Assembly: GCA_030637205.1 (NCBI GenBank)
Contig: DAOVVL010000166.1
Span: forward strand, 1-5,053
Direction of reading: 5' to 3'
DNA length: 5,053 nucleotides
Origin: Thalassospiraceae bacterium
GTDB taxonomy: Bacteria > Pseudomonadota > Alphaproteobacteria > Rhodospirillales > Magnetovibrionaceae
This document shows, piece by piece, positions 1-5,053 of this stretch. The notes beneath the pieces are model-generated. The model did no database searches. It worked only from the letters and a program-made list of their open reading frames with translations, and was not told the DNA's origin. The stretch's first letter is position 1. The number at the start of each line of letters is the position of its first letter. The position numbers and the translations under genes were made by a program.

Positions 1-830
1 AACATATCCAGCCATTCGGTAAAGGCTTCCCACTTGATTGGCGTAGCGCGCTCAATAGCAAAGGTGCGAATGGCTTTATCGTGTGCATGGCTGTGGGCAT
101 GGTCATGTTGGTGGTCGTAAACGGGTTCACTGTCGGTGGCGTCAATATCCAGCCAGCGTTCGATTTGCGGTTTTAAATCGCCATCAAACAATCCAGCTTC
201 AAACAAATCTGTTGGCGTGGGTGTATCGCCTGTGGCGCGGATCAGGTGCGCACCGGGATTGATCGCGCCGATGCGCGCCTCAAGGCTGGAAACTTTAGCC
301 CCATCCACCAAATCTGTTTTGGTCATCACGATGCGCTCGGCAATGGCGATTTGTTTTACGCTTTCCTCGAATTCGTCCAGTGTTGCATCGCCCAAAAGTG
401 CATCGACGGTGGTGATGATGCCGTCCAAGCGGTAGCGCCCCGATGCGATGGGATCGGGAATCAAGGTATGCACCACCGGCGCCGGATCGGCGAGGCCGGT
501 GGCTTCAATGATTAAGCGGCGAAACGGCGGGATGGTTTTATCCGCGCGGCGCACCAGAAGATCGCGCATGGCCTTAGATAAATCGCCACGCACCGAACAG
601 CACACACAACCGCCTTGCAACAGCACCACATCTTCGTCGAGCTTTTCGACCAGCAGATGATCGATGGACACATCGCCGAACTCGTTTATCAGCACGGCGG
701 TTTCAGTCATGTCGGGGTGTTGCAACAGACGGTTAAGCAACGTCGTTTTGCCGCTGCCCAAAAAGCCGGTCAGCAGGCTAACGGGGATGGCGGCAGGAAG
801 GTCGTCGGTCTGGTCTATTTCATTTGCCAT
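1..830 (-). CDS. COG0523 (CobW/ZigA-type) P-loop GTPase, putative zinc metallochaperone; C-terminus cut by window edge
   Basis: 276 residues are visible; the C-terminal part runs off the left edge. Seen: Walker A GFLGSGKTT (residues 22-30), the family's GCVCC metal-binding motif (74-78), a Walker-B-region IIEATGLADP (107-116), and TKTD (170-173) in place of the canonical NKxD guanine-specificity motif. A histidine-rich linker HDHAHSHAHD (242-251) is followed by the start of the CobW C-terminal domain (KWEAFTEWLDM). Family knowledge: COG0523 GTPases insert metals into client proteins; some are cobalamin-related (CobW) and one subset is Zur-regulated and zinc-linked (ZigA, ZagA, ZNG1). Context argues for the zinc subset: it lies last in a znuA-hisI-GTPase run behind a Zur box, with no cobalamin gene in view. 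The ATG at 830 overlaps the hisI end by 11 bases and has no clear Shine-Dalgarno sequence, suggesting translational coupling. The family call is secure; the client and metal are inferred. Confidence 0.93.
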   Translation of the reverse strand, partial: MANEIDQTDDLPAAIPVSLLTGFLGSGKTTLLNRLLQHPDMTETAVLINEFGDVSIDHLLVEKLDEDVVLLQGGCVCCSVRGDLSKAMRDLLVRRADKTIPPFRRLIIEATGLADPAPVVHTLIPDPIASGRYRLDGIITTVDALLGDATLDEFEESVKQIAIAERIVMTKTDLVDGAKVSSLEARIGAINPGAHLIRATGDTPTPTDLFEAGLFDGDLKPQIERWLDIDATDSEPVYDHQHDHAHSHAHDKAIRTFAIERATPIKWEAFTEWLDM

Positions 831-1257
831 AAAGTTCATCGGGGTCGGTGATGACATCCGCGATGGTGGCGGGGGCGCCGTCGCGCACCGCGTTGAAAAA
901 ACAATTTTGTCGTCCGGTGTGACACGCCACGCCTAACTGGTCGACCTGCAACAGCACCGTGTCGGCGTCGCAATCCCAGCGGAAATCGATCAGCGTCTGC
1001 ACCTGGCCGGATGTTTCGCCCTTGCGCCACAGTTTCTGGCGCGAACGTGAAAAATAACAGACCTTTGCGCTGCTTAGCGTTTCGCGGATGGCGTCGGCGT
1101 TCATCCACGCCATCATCAGCACTTCGCCGCTGTCAGCCTGCTGGGCGATGGCCGCAACCAGCCCTTGATCGTTAAAGCTGATGGCTTCGATCACGTCGCT
1201 GATGGTATTTTCATCCAGCGGGGCCTGGGGCGGTAACTGGGTTTGTGTCTTGCTCAT
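820..1257 (-). CDS. hisI: Phosphoribosyl-AMP cyclohydrolase (HisI), monofunctional
   Basis: 145 residues. HisI opens the adenine ring of phosphoribosyl-AMP in the third step of histidine biosynthesis, in the cytoplasm. Seen: SGEVLMMAWMN (43-53), VCYFSRSRQKLWRKGETSG (66-84), WDCDAD (94-99) and GVACHTGRQNCFF (109-121). Asp95, Asp97 and Asp99 match the family's Mg ligands; Cys96, Cys112 and Cys119 match its Zn ligands, with the expected 16 and 7 spacing. All are intact, so this looks like an active zinc enzyme and not a zinc-free substitute. There is no fused HisE domain. The ATG at 1257 is the first start after an in-frame TGA and lies inside znuA, giving a 47-base overlap; only a weak GAG precedes it. 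A GTG at codon 22 (1194-1192), beyond the znuA stop, would give a 124-residue protein that keeps all motifs. It sits in a zinc operon, not with other his genes, which is notable. Confidence 0.96.
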   Translation of the reverse strand: MSKTQTQLPPQAPLDENTISDVIEAISFNDQGLVAAIAQQADSGEVLMMAWMNADAIRETLSSAKVCYFSRSRQKLWRKGETSGQVQTLIDFRWDCDADTVLLQVDQLGVACHTGRQNCFFNAVRDGAPATIADVITDPDELYGK

Positions 1258-2146
1258 GGGCTCTATATGTAAGGCATTTCAGCAGCGCGCGCGCGTTTTT
1301 TTGCATGATCCGGGCGTAAAGCGTCGGGCTGTCATCAAGATCAAGGCCCAGCGCATCCAGCGTCCCCAAGCGCATCCCGGGCTCGCTGGCCAGTTGGCGC
1401 GCCAGCTTGGACGTCACTTGTGGTTCGCCCAACAGGCAACGCACGTCATTGTGATCAATCAGGGCGCGCAGTTCAGATATATGTCGCGCGCCCGGTTCAC
1501 GGTCCACGGTTTCACGGATGTAGCCTTGCTGGTTCAGGCCAAATTCGCGCACCAGATAGGCGAACCCGTCATGCTGGACAATGAACGGCGTGTTTTTAAC
1601 GTCGCCCAGAAACTTCGTCATCTGGCGTTTCAGGTTCTTGATGCGGTTTTTCGCAACGCGGGCGTTTTTTTCATAAACCTCACGATTGTCAGGATCAGCC
1701 TCGATCAGGGTCCGCGCGATGGTATCGACCATGGCGCGCGCGTTGGCCGTGGAAAGCCAGATGTGCGGATCATCCCCCCCAGCCAGTTCGATCAGGTCCA
1801 GCCCCGGCGCGTCCATCATGGCAACCACTTGGGCCCAGCGGGCAAGATTTACGATGGGGACTTCCAGCGCGGTTTCCAGCGCCGGGCCGATCCAGAACAC
1901 CACATCGGCGTTTTCCAGTTTTCTGGCGTCGGATGCCCTGAATTGAAGGGTATGGGCGGACAGGTTGGCGTCGATCAGTTGTTCGGGCACAAACACGCCA
2001 TCGCTCACCGCCAGCACCAGCGCATATAGCGGGCGGATGGTAGCGACCACGTTCAGCTCTTTGGCCTGCACACCTAAATTAGTGCCAAAAACAAAGGTAG
2101 CGGCCAAAAACGCCCAAACCAGCCGTGCGGAAAAGAAGGATCTCAT
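1211..2146 (-). CDS. znuA: Periplasmic zinc-binding protein ZnuA of the zinc ABC importer
   Basis: 311 residues, cluster A-I (TroA-like) solute-binding protein. It captures Zn2+ in the periplasm and delivers it to ZnuBC. Seen: a Sec signal peptide (basic MRSFFSAR, hydrophobic core 9-21, likely cleavage after VQA at about 28). Next come the first lobe with NLSAHTLQFRASD (61-73) and DVVFWIGP (81-88), PHIWLS (127-132), the central linker helix (about 133-175), QHDGFAYLVREFGL (191-204), LLGEPQ (238-243) and GTLDALGLDLD (261-271). His65, His128, His192 and Asp264 fit the family's zinc ligands; a third His instead of Glu favours zinc over manganese. The His/Asp-rich loop of many ZnuA proteins, expected before PHIW, is absent. 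An in-frame TGA at 2155-2153 lies just upstream, so the ATG at 2146 is the first start; the nearest GGAG is about 14 bases away. The 3' end overlaps hisI by 47 bases, encoding the poorly structured tail after the last helix. Confidence 0.95.
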   Translation of the reverse strand: MRSFFSARLVWAFLAATFVFGTNLGVQAKELNVVATIRPLYALVLAVSDGVFVPEQLIDANLSAHTLQFRASDARKLENADVVFWIGPALETALEVPIVNLARWAQVVAMMDAPGLDLIELAGGDDPHIWLSTANARAMVDTIARTLIEADPDNREVYEKNARVAKNRIKNLKRQMTKFLGDVKNTPFIVQHDGFAYLVREFGLNQQGYIRETVDREPGARHISELRALIDHNDVRCLLGEPQVTSKLARQLASEPGMRLGTLDALGLDLDDSPTLYARIMQKNARALLKCLTYRAHEQDTNPVTAPGPAG

Positions 2147-2179
2147 GAGATGTCAGAAAACTCCGTGCATGTTGAGTAA

Positions 2180-2188
2180 TGTTATAAT
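2180..2188 (+). promoter_or_regulatory. Extended -10 promoter element for zur-znuC-znuB, inside the Zur box
   Basis: TGTTATAAT contains a consensus TATAAT (2183-2188) preceded by TG one base away, the extended -10 form. No good -35 hexamer is seen 16-18 bases upstream, which extended -10 promoters tolerate. Transcription would be expected to start near 2195, leaving only about 7 leader bases before the zur ATG at 2202. Because the element lies wholly within the operator, bound Zur should directly block RNA polymerase. This is inference from motif match only. Confidence 0.6.
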
Positions 2189-2194
2189 ATAACA
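2186..2194 (-). promoter_or_regulatory. Extended -10 promoter element for znuA-hisI-GTPase, inside the Zur box
   Basis: Read on the minus strand, 2194-2186 is TGTTATATT: an extended -10 with a 5-of-6 match to TATAAT, produced by the palindrome's own symmetry. Transcription would start near 2179, giving a leader of about 33 bases before the znuA ATG. The corresponding -35 region (about 2209-2214, inside zur) is a poor match. Motif-based inference. Confidence 0.5.
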
Positions 2195-2201
2195 TTTTGA
2201 A

Positions 2202-2741
2202 ATGGCAAGCTCACATATCCCACATTCTCTTAAAAGCTCCGCAACCGCCGGAACAAAAGGCCCGTTCCCGGCCCGCGGCCATGACCATGCAAGGTGCGTG
2301 ACATCGGCGCTGGATGAGGCCCAGAACCTGTGCGCATCAAAAGGCGCGCGGTTGACGGCGCTGAGACAAAAGGTGCTGGAACTGGTGTGGGAAAGTCACA
2401 AGCCGGTGGGTGCTTATGAAGTGCTGGCGGCGCTAAAAGTTGACCGCCCCGGGGCCAAGCCGCCGACCGTTTACCGGGCCTTGGAATTCCTGCTCGATCA
2501 CGGCCTGATCCACCGCATTGAACGGCTCAACGCCTATGTCGGCTGTGCGTGCCCCGGTGAAAAACACAGCGGTCAGTTTTTGATTTGCACCGAATGTGGG
2601 TGCGCGGCCGAACTGCAGGACGCGTCTATTATAAAGGCACTGACCCAAGGGGCTGAAAGCGCCGGGTTCGAACTTGAACGCCCGCTGGTCGAGGTCGAAG
2701 GCAAATGTTCGGCTTGCCGCGAGGGTCGGGGGCAGCCATGA
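2202..2741 (+). CDS. zur: Zinc uptake regulator Zur (Fur family repressor)
   Basis: 179 residues. Fur-family metalloregulator that, with Zn2+ bound, represses zinc-uptake genes. Seen: N-terminal extension (1-26), HDHARCVTSALDEAQNLC (27-44), winged-helix DNA-binding domain (about 45-108) with RLTALRQKVLELVW (50-63) and recognition region KPPTVYRALEFLLDHGLIHRIE (86-107), then the dimerisation domain. Cys129/Cys132 (CTEC) and Cys169/Cys172 (CSAC) form the structural zinc site. His104, Cys115, His122 and Glu137 align by spacing with the E. coli Zur sensing site (His77, Cys88, His96, Glu111). Fur-type iron sensing is unlikely given this set and the znu neighbours. The ATG at 2202 follows an in-frame TAA (2190-2192) and is the only start upstream of the conserved HDHARC segment; no Shine-Dalgarno sequence precedes it. 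It begins 6 bases past the Zur box, so it should be autoregulated. It overlaps znuC by 4 bases (ATGA). Confidence 0.95.
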   Translation: MASSHIPHSLKSSATAGTKGPFPARGHDHARCVTSALDEAQNLCASKGARLTALRQKVLELVWESHKPVGAYEVLAALKVDRPGAKPPTVYRALEFLLDHGLIHRIERLNAYVGCACPGEKHSGQFLICTECGCAAELQDASIIKALTQGAESAGFELERPLVEVEGKCSACREGRGQP

Positions 2742-3517
2742 CTGAAACCGCGCCAGAAATATTACTCGCCGCTGAGAAGGTTAGCATCACGTTAGGCGAG
2801 GTCGAAGTGCTGCAAGGGGCTTCCGCGTCGTTGAGTAAAGGCGAGATCGTAACCATCGTCGGCCCCAATGGTGCGGGCAAGACCACGCTGGTGCGTTTGT
2901 TATTAGGCCTGTTGAAACCGGACCAAGGCACCGTTGCGCGAAAGCCGGGTTTGAGCATCGGTTACATGCCGCAAAAACTTAACGTTGATCCTGCCATGCC
3001 GATGACGGTGGGGCGATTTCTGTCGCTAGGCGTTCCGACAAAACTGGCCGGGCGTGGACGGCGTCATCAGGTTCTCGAAGAAGTCGGCGCCGCGGATTTG
3101 ATGCAAAGCCCGTTGCAGGGAATTTCCGGCGGTGAATTACAACGCGTGATGCTGGCGCGCGCATTGTTGCGGGAACCTGATGTTCTGGTTCTCGATGAAC
3201 CGGTGCAAGGCGTCGATATCACGGGCCAGGCTGAACTTTACCGCCTGATCAGAAACATTCGCGACGCGCGCGGTGTGGGTGTGTTGATGGTATCGCACGA
3301 CCTGCATGTTGTGATGGCGGAAACCGACCGGGTGATATGCCTGAACCGTCATGTGTGTTGTGAAGGCCACCCCGAAGCGGTTAGCCGCCATCCCGAATTT
3401 GTTCAGTTGTTCGGCGATCAGGTGGCGTCCGCTATTGCGCTATATCCCCATCATCACGATCACAGCCACGATGCGCACGGCAATGTCGTAACGCAGGATC
3501 ACACCCATGATCATTGA
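2738..3517 (+). CDS. znuC: Zinc ABC importer ATP-binding protein ZnuC
   Basis: 259 residues. Cytoplasmic ATPase that powers ZnuB. Seen in order: Walker A GPNGAGKTT (42-50), Q-loop YMPQK (Gln79), ABC signature SGGELQRVMLARALL (130-144), Walker B VLVLDEP (149-155), D-loop GVD (158-160) and switch histidine in MVSHDLH (His187). The C-terminus ends in a His/Asp-rich tail (residues 237-259, ten His), probably a zinc-binding or regulatory tail as seen in other alphaproteobacterial ZnuC proteins. The chosen ATG at 2738 overlaps the zur stop as ATGA, with a GGGGG purine run 5 bases upstream. A longer reading from 2705 would place 11 residues inside the zur CSAC region and is less likely. It is translated in one transcript with zur and znuB; the stop overlaps the znuB start by 11 bases. 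Confidence 0.96.
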   Translation: MTETAPEILLAAEKVSITLGEVEVLQGASASLSKGEIVTIVGPNGAGKTTLVRLLLGLLKPDQGTVARKPGLSIGYMPQKLNVDPAMPMTVGRFLSLGVPTKLAGRGRRHQVLEEVGAADLMQSPLQGISGGELQRVMLARALLREPDVLVLDEPVQGVDITGQAELYRLIRNIRDARGVGVLMVSHDLHVVMAETDRVICLNRHVCCEGHPEAVSRHPEFVQLFGDQVASAIALYPHHHDHSHDAHGNVVTQDHTHDH

Positions 3518-4295
3518 TGATTTTCTGATCCGCGCATTGTTGGCGGGGCTGGGCGTTTCGATTGCTGCGGCACCGCTGGGCGCGTTTGTGGTGTGGCGGC
3601 GCATGGCGTATTTCGGTGGCGCGTTATCGCACACTGCACTGTTGGGCGTGGCGCTGGGTTTTTTGGCTGGCGTGCATCCGGCATTTGGCGTCGCGGTCGT
3701 GACCGCAGTGGCTGCATTGCTGCTTAGCGGTTTTAAAAGCCGTCATCTGGGAACCGACACCATGTTGGGCATCATCGCCCACGGCGCGTTGGCGGCGGGG
3801 CTGATTGCCATTTCCATGTTAGAAGGCGTGCGGGTCGATCTGTTTGCATTTTTGTTTGGCGATATTCTGTCCGTTGGCGCAACCGATGTTGCCATGATCT
3901 GGATCGGGGCCATCACAGTGCTGGCGGCGCTGATTTATTTCTGGCGGCCGTTGCTGGCGGTGACGGTTCACAGTGAACTGGCCCACGTAGAAGGCGTGAA
4001 CGTGCGCCGCGTCGAAACGATCTTCGTTTTATTGCTGGCGTTGGTGGTGGCGCTGGCCATTCAGGTGGTCGGTGTGTTGCTGGTGGCGTCCATGTTGATC
4101 GTTCCGGCCGCAGCCGCGCGCGAGCTTTCAAAAACGCCCGAACAAATGGCGGTGCTGGCAGCCGTTGCCGGATGGCTGGCGGTGGGGGCGGGGTTGGCTG
4201 CATCCATGTGGTTTGACTGGCCGGCGGGACCGGCGATCGTGGCCAGCAGCGTGGCCTTATATATATGTGCGCGAAGTGTTGCGGTGCGGGCCTGA
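3507..4295 (+). CDS. znuB: Zinc ABC importer membrane permease ZnuB (ABC-3 family)
   Basis: 262 residues, the usual ABC-3 permease length. Inner-membrane channel subunit that passes zinc from ZnuA into the cytoplasm. Seen: about eight hydrophobic segments (roughly 8-28, 36-54, 58-75, 87-106, 127-147, 171-201 as a long stretch, 214-232, 239-258). Family motifs are RMAYFGGALSHTALLG (32-47), LFGDILSV (116-123) and VVGVLLVASMLIVPAAAAREL (187-207), the last leading into the cytoplasmic coupling loop that contacts ZnuC. The ATG at 3507 overlaps the znuC end by 11 bases and has AGGA at 3495-3498, 8 bases upstream, a good ribosome-binding site. It is the last gene of the rightward operon and ends 2 bases from the convergent lyase gene. 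Confidence 0.95.
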   Translation: MIIDDFLIRALLAGLGVSIAAAPLGAFVVWRRMAYFGGALSHTALLGVALGFLAGVHPAFGVAVVTAVAALLLSGFKSRHLGTDTMLGIIAHGALAAGLIAISMLEGVRVDLFAFLFGDILSVGATDVAMIWIGAITVLAALIYFWRPLLAVTVHSELAHVEGVNVRRVETIFVLLLALVVALAIQVVGVLLVASMLIVPAAAARELSKTPEQMAVLAAVAGWLAVGAGLAASMWFDWPAGPAIVASSVALYICARSVAVRA

Positions 4296-4297
4296 GC

Positions 4298-5053
4298 TTA
4301 GCCGCGCATTATGGTGAACGCCTGATCAAGGTCTTCGATCAAATCATCCGGGTCTTCGAGCCCGGCATGGATGCGCATATACGGACCCTTGTGCGGGAAT
4401 TCATAGGTTTTTCTCAGCGCCCGGGGATCATCATGCACGATCAGGCTTTCAAAGCCGCCCCAGCTGTAACCAATGGGGAACATCTGTAACGATTCCATGA
4501 ATTTGTTTCGATCATCAATGGTGAAAGTGTCTTTCAGCACCACGCCGAACAGCCCGCATGATCCGCTGAAATCGCGCTTCCAGATGTCGTGGCCGGGGCA
4601 GTTTTCCAGCGCCGGGTGTAATACCGCTTCGACCTCGTCGCGCGCCGCCAGCCAGTTGGCGAGGATCATGCCGGTTTGATCGTGTTGTTTTAAGCGCGTC
4701 GCCAGCGTGCGTAAACCGCGCAGCGCCAGATAACAATCATCGGGCGCGGCTGAATGGCCAAACGATGATGCGGCCAGCTTGATTTTATCAAACAGGGCGC
4801 GATCACGCATGGTGATGGACCCCATCATCAAGTCGGAATGGCCACCAATATATTTCGTGATGGCCTGAATGGATACATCAACGCCCAGATCGAACGGTTG
4901 GCAGAAATATCCGGCGCTCCAGGTGTTGTCCATCACCACGACCGCGCCCGCGTCATGGGCTTCTTTTGCGATGGCCGGAATGTCCTGAACCTCAAAGGTG
5001 ATAGAGCCGGGGGCCTCGGTAAACACGACCTTGGTTTCTGCGCGGATCAGGTC
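4298..5053 (-). CDS. metC: Cystathionine beta-lyase (MetC type), N-terminus beyond window edge
   Basis: 251 C-terminal residues are visible; about 140 N-terminal ones lie beyond the right edge. The frame is open to base 5053, so the GTG at 5026 is internal and not a start. This is a PLP-dependent Cys/Met-metabolism enzyme that cleaves cystathionine to homocysteine, pyruvate and ammonia for methionine synthesis. Seen, numbered from the edge: EAPGSITFEVQDIP (13-26), VVMDNTW (39-45, Asp42 contacts the PLP ring nitrogen), ITKYIGGHSDLMMGS (65-79, Lys67 the PLP Schiff-base lysine), MetC-like GYSWGGFESL, and the C-terminal MRIHAGLEDPDDLIEDLDQAF with the substrate-carboxylate Arg. The GYSWGGFES motif and EAPGS favour beta-lyase over cystathionine gamma-synthase, though this family is easily misassigned. 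No link to zinc is evident; it is probably just the neighbour. Confidence 0.9.
   Translation of the reverse strand, partial: DLIRAETKVVFTEAPGSITFEVQDIPAIAKEAHDAGAVVVMDNTWSAGYFCQPFDLGVDVSIQAITKYIGGHSDLMMGSITMRDRALFDKIKLAASSFGHSAAPDDCYLALRGLRTLATRLKQHDQTGMILANWLAARDEVEAVLHPALENCPGHDIWKRDFSGSCGLFGVVLKDTFTIDDRNKFMESLQMFPIGYSWGGFESLIVHDDPRALRKTYEFPHKGPYMRIHAGLEDPDDLIEDLDQAFTIMRG

Larger units (their letters stand above)
2178..2196. promoter_or_regulatory. Zur box (zinc-responsive operator), perfect palindrome between znuA and zur
   Basis: AATGTTATA-A-TATAACATT is a perfect inverted repeat with 9-base arms around a single central base. The core ATGTTATA-N-TATAACAT corresponds to the proteobacterial Zur-box type and shares ATGTTATAATAT with the E. 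coli znu operator. It is placed between the divergent znuA and zur genes, the classic position, and the repressor gene starts 6 bases beyond it. Inferred action: Zn-loaded Zur binds here and represses both directions. The one-step neighbours outside the arms (2177 and 2197) no longer pair. Confidence 0.92.

Noticed and set aside
1..830. Cobalamin-type CobW assignment
   Set aside because: No cobalamin biosynthesis gene is nearby and the operon is zinc-linked, so the zinc subset of COG0523 is preferred, although sequence alone cannot exclude it.
136..936. Several plus-strand open frames of 70-99 residues over the GTPase and hisI
   Set aside because: They overlap one another and lie opposite motif-rich genes; none shows a family motif or a convincing ribosome-binding site.
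1285..1302. GC repeat followed by T7 on the plus strand, resembling a terminator
   Set aside because: The GCGCGCGCGCG run has no loop and lies inside znuA coding sequence, with no plus-strand gene to terminate.
1181..2029. 282-residue plus-strand open frame opposite znuA
   Set aside because: It is the antisense shadow of a clear znuA gene, has no recognisable domain, and its composition follows the opposite strand's codon pattern.
2705..2737. Longer znuC start 33 bases upstream
   Set aside because: It would run through the zur CSAC codons; the ATG at 2738 gives the common ATGA coupling and a better-spaced purine run.
4348..4365. CCGGG...CCCGG inverted repeat inside metC near the znuB end
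   Set aside because: The stem is short and no T-run follows on either strand, so it is not supportable as a terminator.
5026..5026. GTG as the start of the lyase gene
   Set aside because: The frame stays open to the window edge and the N-terminal PLP-fold region is missing, so the gene continues beyond the window.

Overview
This window is a compact zinc-starvation locus, most likely from an alphaproteobacterium (Rhodospirillales-like is a guess). That inference rests on the moderately high GC content, the divergent znuA / zur-znuC-znuB layout, the N-terminal form of Zur, and a MetC-type lyase next door. No RNA gene, CRISPR array, insertion sequence or phage feature is visible. Coding density is nearly complete: the only intergenic stretch longer than 2 bases is the 55-base gap between znuA and zur.

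Layout. Leftward from the central gap run znuA (2146-1211), hisI (1257-820) and a COG0523/CobW-type GTPase (830 to beyond the left edge). These three genes overlap by 47 and 11 bases. Rightward from the same gap run zur (2202-2741), znuC (2738-3517) and znuB (3507-4295), with overlaps of 4 and 11 bases. A 3'-terminal fragment of a cystathionine beta-lyase gene (metC type) enters from the right edge on the minus strand. It ends 2 bases from the znuB stop, tail to tail.

Logic. The gap holds a perfect 19-bp palindrome (2178-2196) matching the Zur-box core ATGTTATA-N-TATAACAT. An extended -10 element lies inside the palindrome on each strand, so one Zur dimer or pair of dimers could shut off both transcripts. 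Under zinc starvation the cell would make the periplasmic zinc binder ZnuA, the ATPase ZnuC and the permease ZnuB, more Zur (autoregulation), and also HisI and the GTPase. HisI is a zinc-dependent histidine-biosynthesis enzyme. The GTPase belongs to a family that includes zinc metallochaperones. The most interesting reading is that this operon pairs a zinc enzyme with its own candidate metallochaperone, so histidine synthesis is protected when zinc is scarce. The core parts are known families; the arrangement, the long znuA/hisI overlap and the details of the operator are what deserve a second look.
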